Below, piece after piece: positions 44,999-52,908 of a stretch of DNA of 64,000 nucleotides. The first letter of the stretch is position 1. Each line of letters starts with the position of its first letter. The notes beneath the pieces are model-generated. The model saw only the letters and a program-made list of their open reading frames with translations. It had not been told where the DNA came from and searched no databases. Origin of the DNA: Nitrobacter winogradskyi Nb-255 (GTDB taxonomy: Bacteria; Pseudomonadota; Alphaproteobacteria; Rhizobiales; Xanthobacteraceae); assembly GCF_000012725.1 (NCBI RefSeq), contig NC_007406.1, forward strand, positions 1,640,001-1,704,000. The letters run 5' to 3'. A program made the translations under genes and the position numbers.

Positions 44999-45771
44999 CA
45001 GTTCACCTGTCGCTTGATCCACGCGCGCACGTTGCTCGGCCCCATGAACAGGACGAACAACACGGCAACCAGCACCATGGCGCCGAGCAGCACCGCGATT
45101 ACTCGCCAGTCGGTCAGGTAGCCGAAGAAACCAAGTCCAGCGCCGCCGGAAAACCAGCCTGTGACGGCTTTCCACTTGCGGCGTAACCACGTCGGTTTAG
45201 GCGAGACGTCGATGGCGGCAGAATGCTCAATGTGAGCATCACTATCCGCGTCGATCTCCGGAGCATCGAAGAGTTTGACAGGGGTTACCCCCGGATACCC
45301 GCTGGCGTCGCAGAACTCGAAATGCATGGGATCGGTGCGGCCACGATAGTCGCCGCCCCATCGCGCGCCCTGACGCTTGAAGGCATTGATGACCGGCTGC
45401 GGCATCGTCCCGCGACCGGCCCCGAGTCCATTTTGCTCCGCATTGAGGTCGATCGCGGCGCCATAAGCATGGTTCGACCACCTGGTGGCGCTGCCACGCA
45501 CCTTCCGGGGGTTGTAGGCGCCGGCGTACTTCGAGATGCCGAGCGCATCGATCCTGCGCTGGTCGCGACCGTAATGCTCCCAGATTTCATCCAGCGCCGC
45601 CCTGAGCGCGCCGGCCGCCTTCCGATGAAACCGGATACGGCTGATCGGCTTGCCGTCGTAATACATCTGGAAAGGCGGCACGACATCGACGAGTTGGCGC
45701 TCGACGTCGCGGCCAGGGGTGCCGTAAAAAGCCAGCAGATCGGCTTGATTGTCTCTCGGCCACTTGGTCAT
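44998..45771 (-). CDS. M15-family peptidase endolysin with C-terminal membrane anchor
   Basis: A 257-residue protein. Residues 1-170 form a D-Ala-D-Ala carboxypeptidase/L-Ala-D-Glu peptidase domain of the M15 (VanY/phage) type: 'SNHAYGAAIDLNAEQNG' carries the S-x-H-x-x-G-x-A-x-D zinc motif and 'RTDPMHFEF' supplies the second His. After a linker comes a C-terminal membrane helix ('VIAVLLGAMVLVAVLFVLFM', about 225-245) with a basic end. It cuts peptidoglycan cross-bridges at lysis. There is no N-terminal signal. The anchor at the C-terminus suggests holding at the membrane until release. Confidence 0.88.
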   Translation of the reverse strand: MTKWPRDNQADLLAFYGTPGRDVERQLVDVVPPFQMYYDGKPISRIRFHRKAAGALRAALDEIWEHYGRDQRRIDALGISKYAGAYNPRKVRGSATRWSNHAYGAAIDLNAEQNGLGAGRGTMPQPVINAFKRQGARWGGDYRGRTDPMHFEFCDASGYPGVTPVKLFDAPEIDADSDAHIEHSAAIDVSPKPTWLRRKWKAVTGWFSGGAGLGFFGYLTDWRVIAVLLGAMVLVAVLFVLFMGPSNVRAWIKRQVN

Positions 45772-45846
45772 AGGTTCTCGTCCCCGGAAAAGAGGTTGGT
45801 TAGGCTCAGGTTGTGGAATTGAGGGCGCGCCTACTGTGTCGAAGGA

Positions 45847-45898
45847 TCAATGCCCGGTCAGCGCATAGCTCAGCGTTCCCCGATCGGGGCTGGGCATT
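45847..45898. other. Nested inverted repeats overlapping a 16-codon frame
   Basis: AATGCCC (45,849) and GGGCATT (45,892) form an outer stem; inside is the perfect palindrome CCCCGATCGGGG (45,878-45,889). On the minus strand an ATG at 45,897 opens a 16-codon frame ending at 45,847, with AAAGGA seven bases before it. It may be a regulatory hairpin or leader upstream of the endolysin gene. Not proven. Confidence 0.25.
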
Positions 45899-45980
45899 GG
45901 TGGGTCCTTTTGAGTTGCCTTTAGGAGGGGCGCGAGGATAGGTTGCGGCCGGACAGCAGGAAACCGGGGGCACGTTGACC

Positions 45981-46190
45981 ATGAGCCAGTCAAAGGCGAG
46001 CGCTTGGATTGATTTAGTCGATCAGCCCATATTGTTGATTTCAAAATTGTCGGATGCGATCGTTAGAAACGTCTATGCCGAAATCTATTTTTATGGCGCG
46101 CTCGGCGCAGCTTTTTTGGTCGGGGTGCTATTCCACATCATGCAGGGGCGTGACATTCGGCGGCGTTACTTTTCAAAGAACTTCAGGGTC
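45981..46190 (+). pseudogene. 5' fragment of a membrane protein gene cut by the IS
   Basis: Seventy codons from ATG 45,981 run to the last base before the IS: 'MSQSKASAWIDLVDQPILL' ... 'YFYGALGAAFLVGVLFHIM' (one membrane helix) ... 'DIRRRYFSKNFRV'. The frame then enters IS sequence at the TGT of its end. It is on the strand opposite to the phage operons, like a lysogenic-conversion gene. The start of the chain and its R-R-Y-F-S-x-N-F pattern recall the N-terminal part of membrane desaturase-like proteins, but I am not sure of the family. Confidence 0.5.
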
Positions 46191-46275
46191 TGTCCGCCGT
46201 CAGGGCTCTTGAGACAGTTTAGGAGTTTTCGGGAAGGGAGGATTTCTGGATCATCGCAGCCAATTTGGAGCGCAG

Positions 46276-46650
46276 ATGAGACAGAAATCCGGACCAGGCA
46301 AAGCGCCGGCAGAACAGGTGCTGAAGGACATCCGACGGCAGACGCGCCGGCATTATTCGGCGGAGGAGAAGATCCGTATCGTGCTGGAAGGACTGCGCGG
46401 CGAGGAGAACATCTCCGAGCTTTGCCGCCGCGAAGGCATCGCCGCCTCGATGTATTACGGTTGGTCCAAGGAGTTCCTGGAAGCCGGCAAGCGCCGGTTG
46501 GCGGGCGACACGGCACGTGCCGCAACCTCTGGCGAGGTGAAAGATCTTCGTCGGGAAGCCTCGGCGTTGAAGGAAGTCGTCGCCGATCTCACCCTGGAGA
46601 ACCGTCTGCTAAAAAAAAGCATGAACGGGGATGGGGAGAACGAGGCATGA
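46276..46650 (+). CDS. IS3-family transposase OrfA
   Basis: A 124-residue protein with a helix-turn-helix ('EEKIRIVLEGLRGEENISEL' then 'CRREGIAASMYYGWSKEFL') and a leucine-zipper-like C-terminal helix ('EVKDLRREASALKEVVADL'). It binds the IS ends. Near its 3' end an A8 run at 46,611-46,618 (CTA AAA AAA AGC in this frame) allows a -1 shift into orfB to make the full OrfAB transposase. Its stop overlaps the orfB ATG. Confidence 0.93.
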   Translation: MRQKSGPGKAPAEQVLKDIRRQTRRHYSAEEKIRIVLEGLRGEENISELCRREGIAASMYYGWSKEFLEAGKRRLAGDTARAATSGEVKDLRREASALKEVVADLTLENRLLKKSMNGDGENEA

Positions 46651-47627
46651 GGTATCCTGCGTCCGAGAAAGCCGAGATCATCGCGTTGGTGGAGCAGTCG
46701 CATTTGCCGGCCAAACGCACGCTGGACAAGCTCGGCATCCCCCGCGCCACGTTTTATAGATGGTACGATCGCTACCGCGCGGGCGGCATTGAGGCCCTGG
46801 CAGATCACCGCTCTCGACCGGATCGGGTCTGGAATCGTATCCCGGATGACGTCCGCGGCCAGATCATCGACCTGGCATTGGAGCTTCCGGAACTATCGCC
46901 GCGAGAGCTCGCCGTGCGGTTTACCGACGAGAGAAAGTACTTTGTCTCGGAGGCTTCGGTCTATCGGCTGCTGAAGGCGCACGACCTCATCACCAGTCCG
47001 GCCTATGTAGTGATCAAGGCGGCGAACGAGTTCAAGGACAAGACCACCGCCGCCAACCAGCTCTGGCAGACCGACTTCACCTACCTGAAGATCACCGGCT
47101 GGGGCTGGTACTATCTATCGACGGTGCTCGACGACTTCTCGCGCTACATCGTCGCCTGGAGGTTAGGTCCCACGATGTGTGCCTCCGACGTCACGGCTAC
47201 GCTCGATCAGGCACTGGCCGCCTCTGGTCTGGATCACGTCAGCGTCAGGCAGCGGCCCCGGCTTCTCAGCGACAATGGTTCGAGTTACGTCGCGGATGAT
47301 CTGGCCACGTGGCTCAGGGCCAAGGACATGCAGCATGTGCGCGGAGCGCCGTATCATCCTCAGACTCAGGGCAAGATCGAGCGTTGGCATCAAACGTTGA
47401 AGAACCGCATCCTGCTTGAGAACTACTATTTACCGGACGACCTCAAACGTCAGGTCGCCGCGTTCGTCGAACACTATAATCATGACCGCTACCACGAGAG
47501 CATCGGCAACGTTACACCTGCCGACGTCTACTTCGGCAGGGCTGAGACAATCCTCGCCGAACGACACCGCATCAAGCGCGACACCATCGCAAACCGTCGC
47601 TTGCAGCATCAGCTGCAGGCCGCTTAA
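46647..47627 (+). CDS. IS3-family transposase OrfB (DDE integrase domain)
   Basis: A 326-residue protein. A helix-turn-helix region ('SHLPAKRTLDKLGIPRATFY', 'DRYRAGGIEALADH') is followed by the rve DDE core: first Asp in 'LWQTDFTYLKITGWG', second in 'RLLSDNGSSYVADDLATW', Glu in 'QTQGKIERWHQTLKNR'. All three catalytic residues are present and the frame is intact, so the element could be active. ATG 46,647 overlaps the orfA stop; expression as an OrfAB fusion by frameshifting is expected for this family. Confidence 0.94.
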   Translation: MRYPASEKAEIIALVEQSHLPAKRTLDKLGIPRATFYRWYDRYRAGGIEALADHRSRPDRVWNRIPDDVRGQIIDLALELPELSPRELAVRFTDERKYFVSEASVYRLLKAHDLITSPAYVVIKAANEFKDKTTAANQLWQTDFTYLKITGWGWYYLSTVLDDFSRYIVAWRLGPTMCASDVTATLDQALAASGLDHVSVRQRPRLLSDNGSSYVADDLATWLRAKDMQHVRGAPYHPQTQGKIERWHQTLKNRILLENYYLPDDLKRQVAAFVEHYNHDRYHESIGNVTPADVYFGRAETILAERHRIKRDTIANRRLQHQLQAA

Positions 47628-47659
47628 ACTCTAACCACAGATGAACCAGAGCCTCTCTT

Positions 47660-48919
47660 CTAGAAATGTCTGATCAGTCTCAAATTATCTGACGACGGAC
47701 AAGTGGTATAGAAGTGCACGTAAGGCTTGTTGGTGAACGGGTCGCGCAGCACGCGCACGCCCATGCGGTCAACGATCAGGTAGCCGCGCTGGAAGTCGCC
47801 GAAGGCGATCGGGAAATTCCCGCCGGCGGTCGCGTCCGGCATGTTATCGTCATCCGTCACCGGATATCCGAGGATCGTCGCCGGCTGACCGGCCTGAATC
47901 GACGGCTGCCACAGATACAATTCCTCGGTTTTCGACTTGAACTTGCGGATCGCGGCCTGCGTCTTCCGATTCATGAGGAACCGCGCATTCTGCCGGTAGC
48001 CCTGCTTGATCGAGTAAACCAGATCGGTAAGCGCATCCGCGCCGTTGTGCGACGAGTCGGTCATCGCTGCCGCCACTCCGGAGACGACATAGCCGAGCTT
48101 GCCCCACGCATAAGAGGTATCGGCTACCGTGTCGTAGGAAAGAAGCCCACGCGGCTTGCCGACGCCGTCGCCGATGATGAAGCTCGCGCCTTCCATTTCA
48201 GCGAAGGTGATCGATACCTCATCGGCGAGCCACTGCTCGATATTGACGCGGGAATCATCGAGGAGCGTCTGGGTCGCCGCCGGGTTAGCGTAGAGTTCCA
48301 TCGCCTGGAAGGCCAATTCCACCAACGTTGGAGTGGCGGTCGCTGGGCGAGCCTGCCGCTCGCCGACCCAACCGCCGACCGCGCCGCCCTGATTGACCAA
48401 CTTCTTATAGGTGCCGGACGAAATCGACATGACGCGCGAGATCGCGCGCATCGCCGACACTGTGCCGAGCACGCGGTCAATGGCCGCTTCCATCTGGTCC
48501 GGAACGACGAAGCCGCCATCCGGATCACTGTCGGTGCGCAACGCGGCTTTCACTTCCAGATCCCGCAAGCCGTTTTCCGCGCCATTGCGGAAGAACTGGT
48601 TGAAGGCTCTCGCATGCTCGCGACGCTCGGCGGCCAGCGGCTTGTCGTCGCCAGCGCCGCCGACCTTGAGAGCGGCGATCGACGAGTTCACCTGGTCCAG
48701 CTGTTCCTGCAGCTTCGTGATCTCGGCGTTGATGCGATCAACCTTTTCTGACTGCACGACATCGCCCAAACCCTTCTTAAGGTCAGCGATTTCTTTCTCG
48801 CGCTCGGCTTTGAACGTTTCGAATGTCTGGCGCAGCTCGTTGAGGATAGCCGTTGCGCTGCCGGCATCGGCGCGCGCGGCGACGAGCCCGCGGGCGCGGG
48901 ATTTCATTGCGATGGTCAT
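47660..48919 (-). CDS. HK97-type major capsid protein, C-terminus replaced by IS sequence
   Basis: A 419-codon frame. Residues 1-100 form the coiled-coil scaffolding (delta) domain ('ILNELRQTFETFKAEREKEI'), then the HK97 capsid fold: 'DPDGGFVVPDQMEAAIDRVL', 'IEQWLADEVSITFAEMEGASF', 'GKPRGLLSYD', 'FLMNRKTQAAIRKFKSK', 'ILGYPVTDDDNMPDA', 'IAFGDFQRGYLIVDRMGVRV'. Native sequence ends at 'KPYVHFYTT' (codon 406); the next 13 codons ('CPSSDNLRLIRHF') are IS DNA, starting exactly at the IS TGT. The usual last strand of the fold is therefore lost, and the protein is probably non-functional. GGGAG precedes the ATG. Confidence 0.9.
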   Translation of the reverse strand: MTIAMKSRARGLVAARADAGSATAILNELRQTFETFKAEREKEIADLKKGLGDVVQSEKVDRINAEITKLQEQLDQVNSSIAALKVGGAGDDKPLAAERREHARAFNQFFRNGAENGLRDLEVKAALRTDSDPDGGFVVPDQMEAAIDRVLGTVSAMRAISRVMSISSGTYKKLVNQGGAVGGWVGERQARPATATPTLVELAFQAMELYANPAATQTLLDDSRVNIEQWLADEVSITFAEMEGASFIIGDGVGKPRGLLSYDTVADTSYAWGKLGYVVSGVAAAMTDSSHNGADALTDLVYSIKQGYRQNARFLMNRKTQAAIRKFKSKTEELYLWQPSIQAGQPATILGYPVTDDDNMPDATAGGNFPIAFGDFQRGYLIVDRMGVRVLRDPFTNKPYVHFYTTCPSSDNLRLIRHF

Positions 48920-48929
48920 GCTGGTCTCC

Positions 48930-49775
48930 CTATGACCGGATTGCGTTGATGAACTGCCGGGCGGCAGCGACTAAGCCAGCGTCATGCGTAGCTGTCGGGG
49001 CAGCGTCATGCGTGCCCCCTGCGAGCTCTGCGAACATGCGCCGCCGCTCGACACGCGGGACGCCCTGTTTCGCAAGAGCAGCATCCATGCGCCGCCGGGC
49101 GTTCACCGCGCCAGCGACAGAGTTCTCGGCTTCCGACTGGTCGGCGCCGATGGCGTCATCGACCAGGTCAGCAAAGCCATTCTTGACAGCCTCGGACGGC
49201 CCCATGAAGGTTTCGGCGTCCATCAGCTTTTCGATCGCGGAGCGCTTCAGGCCGGTGCGCGCTTCGTAGATATCCACAATGGCGCTGTCGAACCCGTCAA
49301 ACAGCTCGGCCGATTCGCGCATGTCGTGACGATTGCCGATAACGACGCCCCAGGCGTTATGCACCATCATGAAGGTGCCGAGACCCATGCGAATCTCATC
49401 GCCGGCCATGGCGATGATTGAGGCGGCGGACGCCGCCCAGCCCAGCACCTCGACCGTCACCCTCGCAGGATGGCCGCGCAACAGATTGTAGATCGCGATG
49501 CCTTCGAACATGTCGCCGCCGGGCGAGTTGATCTTGACGGTAACGTCGCGGTCTCCGATCGAGCGCAGCGCTGCGGAAATGCGCTTGGCCGTCACACCGC
49601 CGCCCGACCACCAATCCTCGCCGATCACCTCGTACATGCTGATGGTGGCATCGTCGTCGGACGCGGCGGCACGCGGAGTCTCGGACCAGCGAGCGAGAAC
49701 GTCGCTGGGCGCGTCCCATTGAAAATTCTGCGGGCGCTGAAACGTCCGCGCCTCAGGCAGCTTGCGAAGACTCAT
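48930..49775 (-). CDS. ClpP-like prohead protease
   Basis: A 281-residue S14/ClpP-type phage maturation protease. The fold is clear: 'VTVKINSPGGDMFEGIAIYN' (oxyanion region), nucleophile Ser in 'LGWAASAASIIAMAGDEI', His in 'FMMVHNAWGVVIGN', then 'LMDAETFMGPSEAVKNGFAD'. It trims the scaffold domain of the capsid protein after assembly. ATG 49,775 is chosen because AAGGA lies eight bases upstream; it overlaps the portal gene end by 23 bases. The capsid start follows 10 bases after its stop. Confidence 0.92.
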   Translation of the reverse strand: MSLRKLPEARTFQRPQNFQWDAPSDVLARWSETPRAAASDDDATISMYEVIGEDWWSGGGVTAKRISAALRSIGDRDVTVKINSPGGDMFEGIAIYNLLRGHPARVTVEVLGWAASAASIIAMAGDEIRMGLGTFMMVHNAWGVVIGNRHDMRESAELFDGFDSAIVDIYEARTGLKRSAIEKLMDAETFMGPSEAVKNGFADLVDDAIGADQSEAENSVAGAVNARRRMDAALAKQGVPRVERRRMFAELAGGTHDAAPTATHDAGLVAAARQFINAIRS

Positions 49776-51027
49776 CGCCATCATCCTTTTCGGGTTTGTC
49801 GTCGCCGCCGGCGGTATTCGGAGGCGGATAATAGATGTCGCCACCCTCGCGCGGGTTGAGGTCTTCGAGCGCACGAACCTCATTCGGACTCATCACACCC
49901 CACTGAAGCGCCTTCACATGCGCTTCCCAGCGCATCTTGATGTCGCCCTTGACCAGCGACGCCCGATTGAACCGGGCGTAGATATCGTTGTCATTGTCGA
50001 CGATCAGGTCGCGGTTGATCGTCTCTTCCCATGTGGTCAGATCGTCTTCCGCGCAGAACGTGACGAAGCCCTGCGTCTGCGATGCGATGCCGGTGCCCCA
50101 GCTTGTGCTCTTTTCCGTGTCGCCAAGCATGTGTGGCGGTACGCCGAAGAACATGGCGATGTCGGAACGTGAGAACTTTCGGCTCTCGATCCATTGCGCG
50201 TCTTCGGCCGTCATAGCGAGGGGCTTAACTTCTATCCCCTCTTCGAGGATCAGCGCCCTGCCCTCCTTATCGCCTCCAGCCCGGAACTCATCGAGGCTCG
50301 ACCGTAGATTCTCGATGCCCTCCGGGCCTAGCGCTTTCGGGTGAACAAGCACCGTGGACGGGCGAGCGCCATACTTGAACACCGTCGCGCCATGATCTTC
50401 CTGCGCCAGCGATAGGCCGATGGTTTCGCGCGCATAGGTAATGACGGAGACGCCATGGACGCCATCGAGCGTCAGACCAACGAGGTGAAAGACCTCGGCC
50501 TGAGTCAGCACGACCCGGCGGCCATCCTTGCGGGTGTAGGTATACTCCAACGCCAGGCTATCGAGCTGCTCGCACTTAACGCGATCGGGGTGCAGCGGGA
50601 TCAACTCCTTCACGGCGCCGCGAGATCGAACGATTAGCGCGTAGGCATTCCCACGTAGCAAGAGGTGCGCCGTCATCATCCGCTTGAACTGAGACGGCGT
50701 CTGCCAACGGTTAGGCCGGCGTCGGAAGATCGACCAGAGTGGATGATCGGAAGCGTCATCCCGCGTCCGAGCATCCACCCTACGCTTGATATGCAGCGGC
50801 ATGTTGGCCGGAACGCCCGATCGAATGCGCACGCAGGCATACACCGCCGACGCGCGCATCGCCTTGTCCGGTGTCACCGTCATGCCGGACGCGGTAACAT
50901 TGCCGGTGCGGAGCGCCTCTTCCAGCTGCTCCGACGTCGTGATGACAACGCCGCCGCCCGCCGGTTGAATCGCGGCGCGCGGTTCCGGAGAAGCACCGCT
51001 CCCGAATATACGTGACCAAAGGCCCAT
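49753..51027 (-). CDS. Phage portal protein (HK97/lambda superfamily)
   Basis: A 424-residue portal protein, the dodecameric ring through which DNA enters the head. Typical blocks: 'AVYACVRIRSGVPANMPLHI' at the start of the core, 'LLRGNAYALIVRSRGAVKEL' , 'VFHLVGLTLDGVHGVSVITY', 'FKYGARPSTVLVHP', and 'FFGVPPHMLGDTEKSTSWG', the last being almost diagnostic for this family. The C-terminal tail is acidic. The gene begins 12 bases after the large terminase stop. Confidence 0.95.
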   Translation of the reverse strand: MGLWSRIFGSGASPEPRAAIQPAGGGVVITTSEQLEEALRTGNVTASGMTVTPDKAMRASAVYACVRIRSGVPANMPLHIKRRVDARTRDDASDHPLWSIFRRRPNRWQTPSQFKRMMTAHLLLRGNAYALIVRSRGAVKELIPLHPDRVKCEQLDSLALEYTYTRKDGRRVVLTQAEVFHLVGLTLDGVHGVSVITYARETIGLSLAQEDHGATVFKYGARPSTVLVHPKALGPEGIENLRSSLDEFRAGGDKEGRALILEEGIEVKPLAMTAEDAQWIESRKFSRSDIAMFFGVPPHMLGDTEKSTSWGTGIASQTQGFVTFCAEDDLTTWEETINRDLIVDNDNDIYARFNRASLVKGDIKMRWEAHVKALQWGVMSPNEVRALEDLNPREGGDIYYPPPNTAGGDDKPEKDDGDESSQAA

Positions 51028-51039
51028 GCGATTTTCCGG

Positions 51040-52908
51040 TTAAAGGACCAGCGCGCCGCGCTTGCTGTAAATTGACGAGTCGTCTCGCATGGACGTCGCC
51101 ACGCCGATCGACATGGCCAGCGACACCATTCCGTCGATGCGGGTGGTCGCCTTGTCCTTGTTGAACATGCGATGCCCGGTGCGGTTCTGCTCGTAGACCA
51201 CGCCGCCGGCACACATGCGCATGACCGGGTTCACGGCGACGGTGATGCGCTGCTCGAGCAGGGCAGCCTCAAGCTTGTTGATGGAGTCAGGCATCCACCA
51301 AACGATGTCGTCGGCGCCAGTCTCGCGGTTTCGATCGCCCTCCCGTTCGCCAATGATGCGGCGCTGGAAGCCTTGCGGATGGACTTCGGCCGGTATTGTC
51401 CCGCCTTTTTCGCCGAGCGCGTCCAGGAGCTGCTCGAGACCATACTGGTCGGCGCCGATCATCACCGGATGATACTTTGCCACAAGCTGCTGCAACGCGT
51501 CGGCCACCCAGGAATACCTGATACGCGGACCGGGCACCGCCTCCATGAATTTCTTTTGGACCCATAGCTCATAGGGCGCACGGTCGGTTTTCGCGCGCTC
51601 TTTCAGCGTATCGGCCGGCGTCCAGAACCACGTTTTAGAAGCAAATCGCCACTGATCTTTCGTCGCATCGAGCAGCCATGTCAGCGTGAAGGCGGTCAGG
51701 TCGCGCGCGCGGGAGAGATCGAGGCCGCCATAGCACGGCACGTTGTCCGCGGTGAGTTTGTCGACATCGACATCGCCTTCGCAGTCCTCCCATACCTTGC
51801 GCGGAATGGCTGATGTCGCCGATTCCGTCCATTGGCAGAAGTGCAGGCGACGGACCAGACCCTCTTTCGAGGGCATGCCTTGCGCTTCCTGCACTTGCTC
51901 CCGGATGAATGCGGGTTGGATCGAAACGCCGAGGTTCGGATTCGCCTTCGGCCAACAGCTCTCATCCTCAAACGGATCGTCGGTCTCATCGAGATTAGCA
52001 ATGAAGGCGAACCAGGCATCGTTCTCGAATTCGCGCTTGAGGATCCGCACGGACATATCGTGTTCTTGCCCGCAGACCGTCTTTTTGTCGAAACCAGAGT
52101 TCGTGATTTCGAAAAGCAACGCTTCCTGGTTGCCCTTGGTGCCGGCGCGCATCATTTCAATGACGGAATTGTCCGGGTGCTCGTGCACTTCGTCGATCAG
52201 CGCGCAATACGGGCGAATGCCGGACTTGCCCTTTTTGTCGGACGAGATCGGCTTGAAGTAGGAATTCACGCCGGGACGGCTGGTGTGCAGCTCCCACACC
52301 GGATTCGCGCCCTTCGGCTTCAGGCGCCGCCGCAACGCCGGCGATCGTTCCCACATCGCAACCGCGTCACGGAACAGAATGGCCGCCTGATCCTTGTCGG
52401 TGGCGGCAGAGTAGACCTCGGCGCGCAGCTTGCGGCAGCCGAGCAGCATGTAGTGGCCGATGCCGGCGGCAAGCGGCGACTTGCCGTTGCCCTTTCCGAT
52501 CTCGACATAGGCGCGGCGGAAACGCCGGAAACCGAGCGCGTTCTTCCACCCGAACAGCGAGCCGATGATGAATGCCTGCCACGGCTGCAGGTTGAACGGC
52601 GACGCATAGGTCGATACCTCGCCATATTCGTCGCGCTCCTCGACCTCAACTGTGAGCACGTCACGGAAGAAGCCGATCGCGCGCTGCGCGGCATGGACGT
52701 CGAACACCAGGCCGCGCTCCTCACCAGAAGTGCGGTCGCGCTGATGCCGCTCGCATGCGAGGCGCACAAGCGGACCCGCCACGATCTCGCCAGCCAGGAC
52801 GGCCACGGCATAAGCCGTGACCTCATCCTCCGGTTCGAGATCAGGCTGCGGCGGCGGCGCGACGCTCGGCGTCGCGTTCGGCGGCAACGTCGTCGAAAGT
52901 TCGTCCAT
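51040..52908 (-). CDS. Terminase large subunit
   Basis: A 622-residue DNA packaging ATPase/nuclease of the HK97-like (Terminase_1) type. 'VAGPLVRLACERHQRD' and 'FFRDVLTVEVEE' lie at the start; the ATPase has 'YVEIGKGNGKSPLAAGIGHY' near 134 (Walker A-like) and 'YCALIDEVHEHPDN' near 232 (Walker B). The nuclease half has 'CYGGLDLSRARDLTAFTLTW' and 'MIGADQYGLEQLLDALG' and 'KDKATTRIDGMVSLAM'. It starts 68 bases inside the methyltransferase gene; I see no later start that keeps the conserved N-terminus. Confidence 0.95.
   Translation of the reverse strand: MDELSTTLPPNATPSVAPPPQPDLEPEDEVTAYAVAVLAGEIVAGPLVRLACERHQRDRTSGEERGLVFDVHAAQRAIGFFRDVLTVEVEERDEYGEVSTYASPFNLQPWQAFIIGSLFGWKNALGFRRFRRAYVEIGKGNGKSPLAAGIGHYMLLGCRKLRAEVYSAATDKDQAAILFRDAVAMWERSPALRRRLKPKGANPVWELHTSRPGVNSYFKPISSDKKGKSGIRPYCALIDEVHEHPDNSVIEMMRAGTKGNQEALLFEITNSGFDKKTVCGQEHDMSVRILKREFENDAWFAFIANLDETDDPFEDESCWPKANPNLGVSIQPAFIREQVQEAQGMPSKEGLVRRLHFCQWTESATSAIPRKVWEDCEGDVDVDKLTADNVPCYGGLDLSRARDLTAFTLTWLLDATKDQWRFASKTWFWTPADTLKERAKTDRAPYELWVQKKFMEAVPGPRIRYSWVADALQQLVAKYHPVMIGADQYGLEQLLDALGEKGGTIPAEVHPQGFQRRIIGEREGDRNRETGADDIVWWMPDSINKLEAALLEQRITVAVNPVMRMCAGGVVYEQNRTGHRMFNKDKATTRIDGMVSLAMSIGVATSMRDDSSIYSKRGALVL

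Larger units (their letters stand above)
46191..47701 (+). mobile_element. IS3-family insertion sequence (1,511 bp)
   Basis: Ends are defined by imperfect inverted repeats. The left end begins TGTCCGCCGTCAG then TTGAGAC further in; the right end read inward is TGTCCGTCGTCAG then TTGAGAC at the same spacing. Inside are two overlapping frames, orfA and orfB, with an A8 slippery run for -1 frameshifting. The flanks (AGGGTC on the left, AGTGGT on the right) show no target duplication, which an IS3-family insertion would normally leave (3-5 bp). Confidence 0.92.

Noticed and set aside
45975-47627. A 550-codon plus-strand ORF
   Set aside because: It joins the truncated membrane gene, the out-of-frame orfA region and orfB of the IS. 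Only the first 70 codons and the orfB part are real genes.
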